The notes under the pieces: generated by a model | Databases searched by the model: none | Told to the model about the DNA's origin: nothing | Seen by the model: only the letters and a program-made list of their open reading frames with translations | Part shown: piece after piece, positions 45,364-57,995 of the stretch | Layout of the letters: each line of letters begins with the position of its first letter | Numbering within the stretch: the first letter of the stretch is position 1 | Source of the DNA: Ananas comosus | Taxonomy: Eukaryota; Streptophyta; Magnoliopsida; Poales; Bromeliaceae | Assembly: GCF_001540865.1 (NCBI RefSeq) | Contig: NC_033627.1 | Span: forward strand, 1,962,475 to 2,026,474 | Direction: 5' to 3' | Length of the DNA stretch: 64,000 nucleotides | Translations under genes and position numbers: made by a program

Positions 45364-48300
45364 TCAGACGATATTTCTCACAGCAGTTCCATGATTCCAT
45401 CCCCTCTCCTTCTCCCTCTGCTGCTGATTCCTCTGTGCTGCATTGTTAGTACCAGTTGGCATAGGCACTCTTCGCGCCTTCCTCCCACTCCCGCCGATCG
45501 AAATTCGAAGCTTCTCGATCCCATTGCTCCCTCTTCGAACCGACTGTGGTAACTGTGGCCTTACAATCACCTTCTTTTGGAGGCTTCTTCTAAGAATACT
45601 GGCTATCTTCTTGTTACTTCTAGGGTCTCTTTTATGTTCGCGATTTTTGTCATTAATAGTTGGGAGTGGTGAACAAAAGGGCGGTGACGGATTATCTGCT
45701 GTGGGCCTGATGGTAGGAAGTGGAATTAGAGAGTTCCGACGAGAGGCAGGAACGGGAGGAACACGGTTAATTGTGCTGCAAAGAGAAACTCTGCTGGCTT
45801 TTCTTAAGAGTGGCTGCTCTTCTGCTAATTCTGGCTTATTCTCCTTGTCCTTCAGAGGAGAGAAGGGCTTAAGTATGTTGGTATTATCGCTTGGAGGGAA
45901 TGGCGTCAGTCTGTGGATATTGTTATCAGTGAGGGGCCGCATTACATTCGCAAAGTCTTTGTACGGAGTAGTGAATGGAATGTTTTCATCTTCTCTTTCT
46001 CGTTGCTGCTGCTGTTGTTCTTCGGCTATTTTGGTGTCAACGTGCTGTCTCGCAAGTTTTCTTTCGATCAGTAGCTGTGATTCCAGCTCTTTAACCTGCA
46101 TATAATAATATAATGTTAGGTGTTGACCTTTTCAAGCTGTTAGGAAGGGTGACAAAACTGGATTTAAACTGACCTCTTGTTATTAGTTTTTATACATAAT
46201 CTACTGTTATTAGCTTTTCTACACAATCTGCTGCAACAATTTCCAATAATGACTTTACAAAGTAATTTGATGTTTAAACAGTGGCTTGCTTTTGTGTACT
46301 TCACCGCACAAACTAAGACAGTAGAACCAGAGAAATAGAATAAGATAGTTATCCACTAGAATAAAACAAACAGGTATTTTCCACACCTACTAAATAAAAG
46401 ATATATGCTGTACTATGCAACAGCTTGCAAGGCAGAGTAGAAAAAAGATAAAGAGTAAATATACTTTGTCTTGGAGGGTTTTGTTGATCAGATCTTTTGC
46501 CCTGTTTTTCATTTCAACAGATTGAATTGTCTCTTCCATACTCTTAATTTGAACATCTTTATTCTTGCTGTCTTGCTTGGCTTTGCCGACCTGGCAAAAC
46601 CATAAAGAGAACTTATTCTTAGACATAGAAAAAAAAAAAGAGGGGACAAAAATAAGAACTGTGGATTCCAGGGAGTACTACCATCAATTTGTATCTGGAC
46701 AATTCACTGACATCAACTTGCTTCTTGGCTGGACCAAGCTCAATTCCCCTCACTCTACTAGCAAAATTGAGAGAGCAAAGAGTCTCACCCACATCATTCT
46801 CATTAGGGCTAATCTGCACAAACATCAGAGTCTTCGAGTCTCCACCTGAATCACTTCTCTGAATCAGTAAGATTTTAACTTAAAATATCTAAATTTACTG
46901 GAGAAAATAAATAAAACCAGAAGAGGAAGAAAACTTCACTTAGCGAGTCCTGCAGTAAATGTGTTAGTTTTGAATTCCTACAAAATTCAAGAGGGAATCC
47001 AAATGTTAGAATCATGCAGCTCGGTATTCAATGAAAGAATCAGATCCTAAAAACATATATTTTCTTCAAGAACCTGAAAGGAATATGTGGACTTTTAGTT
47101 GCAAGAGCCGATATCACGTCTCCTAATGCAGAGAGTGATTTGTTAATGTTTTGAGCCTCCTTCAATCGTTCTCCTTGAGCATCTGTCTTCGTTACTCTCT
47201 CACTTCCTGCTAAGTCTATTAGCCATAACTTGCTTTTCGTGCATTCCCCATTTACCAGATTCTCTCCTCTCACCATAACACAGTTGATACTGAAACAAAC
47301 AATAAGATTTCATATATTAGTTTTCTATCATTTGATAAATGTTAACATGTTTTCAGAGAGGATGAACTACTAATTATAAATTTGAAAAAGACACAAGGGA
47401 GAAAGGATAACCAGTGTGATCGACTACTGTGTTCATTTGCATTTGTTGATCCTACAGCCCGGGCTTTGCTGCCAGTTTGTAGAACTTCCCAAACCTCATT
47501 CATGTTGCCAACATGAGCCTCAACCAGTCCAGGAACATGATGAACACCTTCTGCAAATTGTCTGACTTCTAGCCTACAGAAAATAAGCAATAATTACAAA
47601 ACTACTAATAATTTTGTCTCTCCAAGGTTATTACAAAATTATACTTCTAAGTTACCTTTTCGAAGCTACTCCAGGCTGGGATCCTGTAAGAAGTAAATCA
47701 TGTATTTGCTCATTGTAGACCTCTAACACACTTACAGTTAACTCGTAACGAAAAAGCCCCTCCCTTTCTTCGATAATACGAAATAGTTCCTCGAGAGTCC
47801 TATAATTGACTCCTCTAGCTTCTTCAGTCCCTTCCATGGTGAATGTTTTCCCAGTCCCAGTCTGCCCGTAAGCGAATATGCAGACATTGTACCCATCCAA
47901 CACTGATGTTGCAAAAGGTGCTGTTTTCTCAAATACCTTTTCTGTCCACGAAGTACATATGATAGAATTTTACAGATTTCAGGTTAAATTGTTTATCATT
48001 TTAGATGATAAACTGAGCATTGAAAGAATTACCTTGGTCATCTTCAGGGTTGAAAACAGAGTCAAATTTGAATACTTTCTTGGAGGATACATGACCCCGA
48101 ACTATTAGTTCACCATCTTTTGCAGATTCAAAATCGACAGCCATAGAAGCTCCAGCAGCTATTTCTTCTCCATTTAGAGGTCGGCACCGACAAAAAACTC
48201 TAATGTTTCCTGCAATTACAAGTTTTAGACCAAGTACCAGCTCCCTAATTTCCACTGGTACCTGTAAAAGTCAAATAGATCAATAACCTTTCAGCTCAAT

Positions 48301-48692
48301 AAGCTTATTGTACAGATCTTTCCGTTCCTTTGTTTCCTCGATGAATTTCTCTTTTAGCTCTTTGCACTCCCTATTTATGTTGGTGTAATAGTCCACTGTT
48401 TGATAGAAAATGATAAACTCATTAGAGAAAAAGTAAACAATATATGTGTATAAACTAACATTTTTACAAAGCAGAACAAAGCGTATATTATTCAAAAGAG
48501 ACGGACAAACAACACATACTGGTGTTCTGAATTGAATTGTTCATCTCTGTAAAATCTGCAAGGCACTTCTTGTATTCCTGCACTGCCTCTGATAAATTGG
48601 TATGTTCGAGCTTCAGCAACTGTTTACATATAACTACTGATTATAAGACGCATATATCCGAGGAATATAGCTACATGAAGTTGTTGTTATAG

Positions 48693-48734
<42 letters not shown>

Positions 48735-50816
48735 TAAATTTCTCGCTCAAGTCTCTTAGGGACAGAAACCATCGGCTCTTCTCCTTCACTTGTCCCTCAA
48801 CAGCAAAGGCTGCATAAAATCATATGAATCACTCATTCAACTTCCCATAAAAAATGTAATCTAGTAAAGGTTCTAGTACCTAAAGAACCAACATGCATCG
48901 ACTTCTGCATCAGTTCCATCTGTAGTTCCTGGAGTGACATCCATGCCTCATGGCATTCTTTACTTTTGAGATCATTCTCTCTCTTTAATTCTTGCACTTC
49001 TCTTTTAGCTTCTTCTTGATTCTTCAGGAGTAAATCATACTCTTTCTTCAGTTTCCTACAGCTAATGCATTTGTCCTGTAAATGTCGAATTTGTGCTTAC
49101 AATTCAATGAATGTAATCTATTTTTCCAAATGTTTGAGACGGAAATGAATCTTGAAAACTAGAAACAAAATATCCTCTGTTCAGTTTTACCTCTGTCAGA
49201 TTTGATATTTCTTCCATCGTTCCTGGTAATAATATAAATCAACATTTGTTACCACACTTTAATAACATGTTAGTAAAGTGTATGGATATCCCTTCAAACT
49301 AAGGCCACTTTAAAATACACTGCCGATCTTAAATTTTTTATCAGCTTTTTTTTTATTTGAGTTATTCCCTTCAGTTATACTAGGTATTTTGGTTAAAATC
49401 AACAACTCATTTGCCATGGCAGTCCCGGCAGCAAACACTATTAAATTCAATGAATTTACCATTGGATTCAACAAAATTTTCAATTTTATTAAGTGAAATA
49501 ACTTAAACCAATAAAGAAAATTGAGGGGCACTAATCACAAAAATATAAAGGTAAGAAGGTGATTTCAAAATGCTTTATTGTTGGGTTGATCTCCATACAC
49601 TTTAATTTTAACATGAATTTTAGTCCCCAAGAAAAAGATCATGATACAATGACTTCAGATGAAATAGAAGGAAATACAAACCTTTAGAAGTGTCGCATTT
49701 AATTGAAATACCACAAGCAATAGGTCTGCCGACTAACCCTTCGAATCTTATGGATAGACCTTCCTTTTCAACAACTGATGCCCTAAGGTCCGATATTACT
49801 AAGGGCTGATTGGCTCCGACCTTTGCGTATACATCTAATGCAGAGATAACCTGTTGAAAGGCGCATGTGTAGAAAGAAAAGTTGACAAAATATTTCTCTA
49901 AAACAGATAAATTACAAAAAAAAATTTCCTCACCTTCTCTTCCTGTATAAAGACATCGAAAATTCTCATTCCCGGAGGACCATCAGTGTACACAATCTCC
50001 ACAAAGTGAAGGTCTACAAGATACTCTCCAGCATCAAAGTTCTCAAACTTATACGAGAAATTTCCTATTCGAGCAGATTGGTACAATAGTACTACTTTCC
50101 CATCACCAATTGGTGCATCTGTTCTAATAGTATCTCCACCAGTATAGAAGTTATCCTTTTGAAACTCCAAACCTTCATAAGCTACAGAATCATCGATTCC
50201 ACCTACATTTATGTTCAAGAAATTATACGTATCCATGATCGAAGCTTCCAAAGCTTCTCTTTTACTCGAAGATTGCATCTCCGGAGATGATCCCTGATTT
50301 GTATTAGAGCTGTTGGATCTTCTAATTGAAAAGAGCTCAAGAGGTACGATTCTTTTTCTTTGTATGCCTCTTCTAATGTAATCCGGCGTCTCTTGCAGTT
50401 GCCCACAAGGTATATCAGGTGAATCCGAAGATCCTACTGAAATCGCATAAAACTCAAAATCCTTAGCAATTTGCTCGAAGAAAAGGTCAAAATGGCTTCA
50501 GATCTTACAATCAGTTTCCAAAAATCCATTTTTTTAAAAAAAAAAAATTGATAAACATAAAGACGTAAACAAACTTACTAATAGTTGATTCAAAAGGAAT
50601 GAAATCGCACATCTCGGCCATTCGAACCGTCTTCTTGATCTCCTTCCCAGGAGAAACACCTACAAAACAAATCAAAGCGAAAATTTGGAGTTAAAATCCA
50701 TTAAAATTCACTCTGTACCATAAAAAAAAATGATAATTGCGAGAACAATAAAGAAGTTAAAGGAGAACCATACCTATCCTACCATTAGGAGTAGGGTTTT
50801 GCCCAATCCGTTCCAT
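45364..50816 (-). CDS. MDKIN: Malectin-domain kinesin-14, 17 exons
   Basis: Exons: 50816-50774, 50659-50579, 50436-49934, 49850-49682, 49222-49191, 49075-48880, 48809-48733, 48619-48520, 48395-48288, 48209-48033, 47941-47656, 47573-47412, 47289-47074, 46977-46940, 46845-46682, 46590-46465 and 46095-45364; all GT-AG and in phase, 1069 residues. A malectin-like carbohydrate-binding domain spans about 108-265 ([28 protein letters not shown]). A coiled coil spans about 275-435. The motor spans about 437-767: neck [16 protein letters not shown]-loop GQTGTGKT at 521-528, [10 protein letters not shown] at 635-644, DLAGSER at 670-676 and HIPFRNSKLT. A basic Ser/Pro-rich tail follows. A neck N-terminal to the motor marks kinesin-14, which moves toward microtubule minus ends. 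This architecture is known from Arabidopsis di-glucose-binding kinesins of similar length. All nucleotide-binding motifs are intact. Confidence 0.92.
48703..48729. repeat. (GA)n microsatellite in a kinesin intron
   Basis: A GA run directly beside the splice donor of exon 7 (donor at 48732-48731). Confidence 0.9.
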
Positions 50817-51947
50817 TGGATCAGCACAAGAAACCCCCTCTTCGCCAAGAACACAAAACCCTACCTAAAAAGAGGTGCGCGATCCCGCCTAGGGTTTTCA
50901 ATTGATGCAAAAGGAGCTGGACGGAGAAAGAAGGATTTGAACTCGAAGAAAAGGAAAAGAGAAAAAGGGGGAACAGTCGATTCGTCAGACACCAAAAAAA
51001 AGGAGGGGGGAATGGATTAAGAGAGACGAAGCGACCGTTGGCTTTTTGAAATTTGAAAACTTTGGTTTTACATGATAATAATAAATGGGAGCAATTAACG
51101 GTGTTTGGAGCATTAATACGATGATCAATTAGAGGCTTCGTTAGCGGGATATGATCTGATGTGCGGCCAGGATTCGTTTTCGCGAGCGAGCAGTACGATC
51201 CTGTCCGTTTATCCTTATTACAATGTTGACTTACATCTGATGCTACACGTTCAACAGCGAACTTCCGGATAGCCAATATAATTAAGCCACGTGTACGTTA
51301 GAGTTTGCGTGGAAGGTGTTGATCGGTCGGTTGTAGACTTCTGATGAGAGGAGAAAGCAGCGGATCCTTCGTTTTGTTATGGAAAGGATTAGGTAAGCGC
51401 CAATAGCAAAATGCTTGGAGTGCTCGTGAATGGTTCATGCGATTCCTCTGACTCACCTACAACAGCGAGAAAACGGTAACGGTTAACTTTTTAATTCTTT
51501 TGTCAAAAAAAAAAAAAAAATCCAGTTATTTATTAAGCATAAGAAGAAGGTGACAAAAGCTACTTACCAATCATCAATTCACTAAACTTTTGGTAGTAAA
51601 TGAGAGATTATGAACAAAATTCTATAAGTCCTCCTCATTGGTACTTTAAGATTCGAGCCAGTAAAATGATCAAGATGGTGATTATGGCTTCACCGTGGAG
51701 AGTTTGTTCATCTAATATTTTAAGATTGGCACAATTAGCGCATTTTAATCTAATTAATTATATTTAGTTAATAAATTCTATGCGTCGTAAATTTTTTTAT
51801 GGATTAGGAACTATCAAATAAAACATGGTTCCCTCACTATCTTATTCATTGTGCATATGGATTCCGAATTAGGTGGTTATTATGGGGTAGATGCAGTTTT
51901 GTAGGATAGTTTTACATGAAAGAAACAAAAATAATAATAATGATAAC
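50817..51947. other. Kinesin upstream region
   Basis: 5' UTR and promoter of the kinesin gene, then AT-rich sequence. No TATA box stands out, and no other gene is seen. Confidence 0.4.
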
Positions 51948-52302
51948 GGAAAACTTCAAACACCACCTCTTTGATTTCGCACTTTCTTATTTTAATAATA
52001 TATAGTTTAAAGTGTATCATTCTCGTACCATGTGATTTTATTTTTCTTCTTTGTTATCCTCTTTACTAATTTTTTTTATTAAATTAGTGACAAAGTTAAA
52101 ACTAAAGGATACTAAAGTGAATATTCGATAAACTAGAGATAAAATATATGAAGTTTTTTGTATATGATTTAACGAAAAGTTAACGGAAAAACCGACGAAA
52201 AGACAAAAATGAAATCACAAGGTACTATATTGATACATTTTAAACTATAGGATACTAAAGTGAGAAAGCGCAAAACCACAAGAGTGGTATTTGACGTTTA
52301 CC
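51948..52302. mobile_element. Mutator-like fold-back F3b
   Basis: Second copy of the F3 family without a SINE: left AAACTTCAAACACCACCTCT, right GGTAAACGTCAAATACCAC on the inverse strand, with mirrored arms AGTTTAAAGTGTATCA and TGATACATTTTAAACT. Comparison with 8173-8681 defines the nested SINE there. Confidence 0.7.
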
Positions 52303-52383
52303 TAATAATAATAATGGAGATCTAGTTAATGTACGCTATCGGGTCTTGACACATAAGCTTAAAACTTTGAATTATGATACTAA

Positions 52384-53169
52384 GGGCCCGTTTGGTTCGA
52401 GTTATGTAATATTACAAAGTACCTCGACATATCTAGATATCTTGGATTTCGGCGTGAGATTACTACTGATGCTGCATTAGTGCGTTTGATTTAATACAGT
52501 AATGTAATACTAGATTACAGTGTTTACATCATTAATATGTTTGCTTCAGTTTATAAAATTTAGTAATTATGACATAAAAGTATAGTTTTTTTCAAAATTG
52601 TCCTTGTTGTGGTCATTTGAATATTTTTTTTTACAAAAATATAATTTGCAGTAGTAAATTAATTATATTAATAAGTAATAAACCAAAAATACCTAACATG
52701 AAAAAAAATTAACGTTGCAAAAAATTAATTTCAACCCATAAAAGAATAAATAGAAAAAAAATATTATACATAATGAAAAATCATATAATAATAAATAAAT
52801 TTTAATAGAAGATGATAAGTGTTCGTGCACGAGAGAGAAAGAGATATAGATAGAGATAGACGTGCGAGAGAGAGAGCGAGAGAAAGGGGCGTGCGAGAGA
52901 GAGGGGGAAGGCGAGAGAGATGAAAATAATAATGTTAATTAGATTCGGGATTGTTGAAGGGTAAAATTGTCATTTTACATAATATTTAGTATTAACGGGT
53001 TTCAGTAATGCAAGATACACGACCCCCCTACCGTTAATATTTTTGATGTAATCCTGCTCGATTTGTAATGCTACATTAACGATTAGATTACGTAGCGGAT
53101 GTACTAAACATAGTTATCCTGGCAGGATTGTTTGTAATCCTGCCAGGATAACTCGAACCAAACGCACCC
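52384..53169. mobile_element. Tourist-like (PIF/Harbinger) element T3
   Basis: Left end GGGCCCGTTTGGTTCGAGTT and right end (inverse strand) GGGTGCGTTTGGTTCGAGTT, bordered by TAA on both sides (52381-52383 and 53170-53172). 786 bp, AT-rich, with GA-rich patches at 52830-52920. No transposase frame. Confidence 0.8.
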
Positions 53170-53179
53170 TAAGTAATAT

Positions 53180-53345
53180 ATTTTTTTCATATTTTTTGAG
53201 ATAAAGATAGCAAGCTACACAGTTGTTCTTTTTTGTTCAGAAATAAATTTATTATGAATGTGAAGTAATGAGATTTTGAATTTGGGACATCGGATATCAA
53301 TCATTAAGCTTTTAGCTAACTGTGCTAGATACAGCCGGTGGTTCT
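53180..53345 (-). mobile_element. Old SINE copy S4, minus orientation
   Basis: On the minus strand it runs from a degenerate tRNA-like head (GCTAAAAGCTTAATGATTG, CCAAATTCAAAATCTC) to a tail GTGTAGCTTGCTATC and an interrupted A-run. The order matches S1-S3, but it is more diverged. It abuts MITE T3. Confidence 0.6.
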
Positions 53346-54013
53346 AATTAGTATGTTATGTTTACACATGTTTAGGATTTGTGCTCGGTCTAAAGTGCAA
53401 AAGTACGTCTCATCATTATTAGTCACTACAACTAGAATTGTGCTCATTGAAAGTTACCAAAGAACAAAGAGCATATTTTAATTCATTCATTTTGGAACGA
53501 GAATAGAATAAAACAACAATCCATAAGCTCCCTTTCAATTTAGCGCAGTTTTATTTTATCATCATATTATTTAAAAAATAATTTGCTATTTTGTAGTTTT
53601 ATTTTTACTATACAACAAAAAATTGTCATTAAATGAGATAGCAAATTATATTAGCTAACACTAAAGTCGGCAAGAGAGTTACACTTTCGGCGCCGACTTC
53701 AACTGAAATTGACTGTCGACTCGCCGAAACGAATGGTTCATAAAGTCGGTACATATACCCATAGAATGCCGAGTTACGTCACGCGAATTTGAGAGTATGT
53801 ACCGTTCTTTTTGTCCCGAGTTGGTCCCAATTTGCCCATTAGCTTCAAAGTTTTCACCATCTCTATTATTTGACCTGGGTGCATCTAGGGTTTCGATCGA
53901 AGAGGAAGGGCTCTAGAGATCTCGATCGATCGCAACGTCGATTCCGATGATCGCAGACGATATAGGTTTCATGTCGCGCGACAGCTAGAAGTGGAATTTA
54001 GGGTTCCGATTGG
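53346..54013. promoter_or_regulatory. Upstream region and 5' UTR of the ALIS gene
   Basis: AT-rich sequence changing to a mixed 5' UTR from about 53860 (CTAGGGTTTCGATCG). No TATA box stands out. Confidence 0.35.
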
Positions 54014-57000
54014 ATGGAAATGGAGGGAGGAAGCACATCAGGATCCGTCGGAGAAGGCGCTCAGGTGACTCGTCAATTCTCGCCAGCGCGATCGAGAGGT
54101 GATTATTCTCTAATTACTCGAAAACTCTGAGGTGACTGATATATAGTTCTGTCATAAGATTAGAATTCCGGTTGATCTCGTGCGATGAAGTTTAATTTTT
54201 GTTGTTATGTGAATTTGTGGATGCAAACGAGTGGTGAAGATTGGGATTATAGGCATTTTTCTATGTGAAATTTGGTTAATTGTTCAAAATATTAAAATCA
54301 GCAATAAGATCATGTCTCTCGAAATAACTAAGGCAATAATAAAAGTTGCGACTAATTGATGCAAATAATAATTATGTGATAAGTTAGTTATACTGATAAT
54401 TCTTCAACGTTGCAGTTATACTCCATCTAGTGTTATAGTTTTGATTCCTATAAGTGATAGTCCAATCACCACGGAATGGTTTAATCTATAGGAATTTAAA
54501 TTTTAGATTTTTATAGAGTGTCTGTTTGTCGGAGTTATTTAGAATTGCTATTTGAGTAGAGGCTTTTGAAGATGTCAAAACAAATTTTATAAAATTTCCT
54601 CGTCGGCTTTCCGTTGACGCTAGAAATAGAAGTTTCAAACGGCGGCTTCCGTGTTTGCCATTCAGTGAGATCATTTTGGCTACCCTTTCTAGCTAGATAC
54701 TCAAGAGTTTTGCTCATTGCCTGTCTTTGCTTCTTGAATACAGAAGCCTTTCTAGACTAAAAATTGCGGCAAGTACTCTTCCAGTGTCGCTATGGTCATC
54801 ATGGTTCTTTTATGTACAATGATGACCATAAAATTCTTTTAACGGTTTTATTACATAAGCTATGCGGGCATGTTCACTAACTGCACTTTCGCAAGCTTCT
54901 ATCTCTTTTTGTCATTGGATGAATTGGTTTTTGCTGAATCATGTCAACATTTTGTTGCTTTTGCAGCATTTTACAGATTCACCCAGCAAAATCTTCCAGC
55001 TTGCAAACCTGTTCTAACTCCAGGATGTGTAAGATGACATTGACAATAAACTTCCATACTTAATTCACAATTTTGTTAATTTTACTATAGCAATTCTGCT
55101 TGTTACTTTCAGGTGATAACAATATTTTTGTTGATGGGTATTGTTTTGACCCCAGTTGGACTTGTATGTCTTCGCGCTTCGGAAAGTGTAATTCACCTTA
55201 ACTAGTTAACTCTCTTCCTAGTGAGTAGATGTCGTGCAACAGTAAAGCGGCGCTGATGTCTGGCTGGGTTCACATTGTCTTCCCATTCTACAGGTTGTGG
55301 AAATTGTGAATCGCTATGACATTGAATGTATACCCGTGCCTTATAGAAGTAATAAAGTGGCCTATATCAGGGACAGCTCTATTTCGAAGAACTGTACTCT
55401 AAAAATTAAGGTAAATTTATGCATCCTCAAATTTTATGCGGTTCATTTGTTGTTGTTGTTAGATTTAGTTGTTATAAATTTAGTTGTTGTTATAAATTTA
55501 GTCGTTATAAATTTAGTTGTACTCTAAAAATTAAGGTAGGTGTAATTGTAAATTTAGTTGTTTTTGTTAGATTTGTTTCTTATACCTGTCAATTTTTTAA
55601 CCAAAATTCATGTAACTCAACCTTCAACGTCGACCGTCTGATGCACTAGAAGTATTCTCTTAATCTTGTATGCTTAAGTGTCTTTTTAGCATAGACTTAA
55701 AACCATTTTCGATACAGCTAGGTGAATGTCAATGTCACTTTTGGTTGACTGTGTGATAACTTCTCATTAGGAGATATGACTCTTCAAGTGACCATTGGCA
55801 CCATCAAGTGATCATCTGCTTTATGGTTCCATCATAACCTCCATCTCCCAGAAATGCTCTGCTCTGCATGTCATTCAGAAGCAACTTAATATCAAAAGCA
55901 TCAAAGTAGATCTTAATGTAAAATATGTTTCCACATATTTTATTCTAAAGAATGTACTTGTGGCCTTCCTTAATTTGTCTCTTTCGCTAAGAGCAATGCT
56001 AATTATAGATCCAAACAGTGGGCATAAATCTTACATCCTATCTATCAGGACCAATATTTTTACACTAGTTTTATCAATCCTTTTCCATTAATAGTAATAA
56101 CCCACAAAGTGTGTTTGAACCCCTGGATGGGTGGGTGTAAAATTTGCACCCTACTTTCGGGTGTACAAGTAGCATTTCTCCTTCACTTAGGGATACTGCA
56201 CTTAGGACCCTGCTTTATATTCATGACCAACTCTCAAGATGGGGCTTTTTGAGGAATTTTATAATACAAATGAAGTTACTGGATAAGTGTTTGGATTGGT
56301 GATATGTGGAAAGCCGGTTCAGTATCTGTTGGCAGGAAAATTTGTGATCTTACTAGGTCCATTTACATATTCTGCTTCCTCAAAATTCTTGCCCTTTTTT
56401 TTAATATTATTATTCTTCTTTCTATACTAGAAGGGTATGGCAAGTTTTTTCTTTTCCACTCTTAAAGATGTAAAACTGAAATTCAGGAACTCATTAATAT
56501 ACTGCTTGAAAACCCTTTCATAATTCTGCTTGTACAACATGATAGTTAATTTAGTTTATAACATCATTTATTATCTTATCTACTTTGTCTTTCACTGGAA
56601 AGAAAATGGATGCTGAGATATTTGTAATATTCTGCAGGTTGAGAACCGTATGAAAGCACCGATATATATATATTATGAACTTGACAATTACTACCAAAAC
56701 CATCGAAGGTAAGCATTTTTTTCTCTCTCTAAAACCTACTGTCAAGAACAAGAACGTGTCTTCTCTTCATATTTGGCTGGATTGATTGTAATAGAACTAG
56801 CTTGTCCTGTCATTTTATCCTTTATCTTATCATTCAAGGATTCCTTGTGTGAATAGTTTTGCTCATCTTATGTATCCAGGTATGTAAAAAGTAGAAGTGA
56901 TAAACAGCTGCGCCATGGACTGGAGTACAAAGACACTAGTTCTTGCAAACCTGAGGAGAAGAGCAACGGCCTTCCTATCGTTCCTTGTGGGTTGATCGCA

Positions 57001-57925
57001 TGGAGCTTATTCAATGATTCTTATAGTTTTATACATGACACAGTGGAAATGAAGGTAAATAGAAAGAACATTTCTTGGAAGAGTGATCGGGAGCACAAGT
57101 TTGGAAAGAATGTGTACCCTTTCAACTTCCAGAATGGAACACTAATTGGAGGAGGAAAACTCAACCCGAAAGTTCCGGTGAGTAATTAAATTTTTTGTAT
57201 TTGATAGTTCAGTTTCAATTCACGTAATAAGTTTCTCTTTCACTAGACTGCAAAATCTTAATTTTTGCATTTGCCTTTCTAAAACTTTTCCCTGCAAAAA
57301 TGCCCTCCATTTTTTTTAAAAAAATCTACTACAAAACATGACTCTCCAACATATGTATATTTTGTATGAATAGCTAAAGTTCAGATTTTATAGGTGTATA
57401 TACCTAAATAGATGATTTTGCTGGGATGTACGGATAAAATTCCCTTCTTTCTGTTTCTCCATAAGTAACTTCAGATCTGCTCAAGGATATATATATANGA
57501 GAGAGATTTGGGAAGGGTATATGTACGGACGATTCTAAAACGGGGAAGGCGACAACGGGGGTGGTGGGGGCGAAACGTCCGTGACGGAGTGAATTAACCG
57601 ACAACCCGACACCTAACGTCCTCCCCGCCGCCGTTTGACCCACCTTTCTCGGGCTCCGGACGGAACGAGCCCAACGCCGTTAGCATGCGGCCGTCAGTGA
57701 TCCCCCGACGTTAAGAAAGAGCCACGGCCTACGGGCTTACTGGTGGGTCGTTTCATCTTTCACGCAGTTCGTTTTTCCCTTCGGGAACCATAACCGTCGT
57801 CCTTAATAAATGAACCAGGTGGGCCCCACCCCCGCACTGAGGACCAAAAAAAGGCCTGGACCCGCTGCACCACATCACCCGTGGACCTCTCTTCTAACCT
57901 CCCTCATTCAGTATGAATTCTACAC

Positions 57926-57995
<70 letters not shown>

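Noticed and set aside
45443..46105. 220-codon plus-strand frame
   Set aside because: Antisense of the kinesin's last exon; its Leu/Ser richness comes from the basic, Ser/Pro-rich tail on the other strand.
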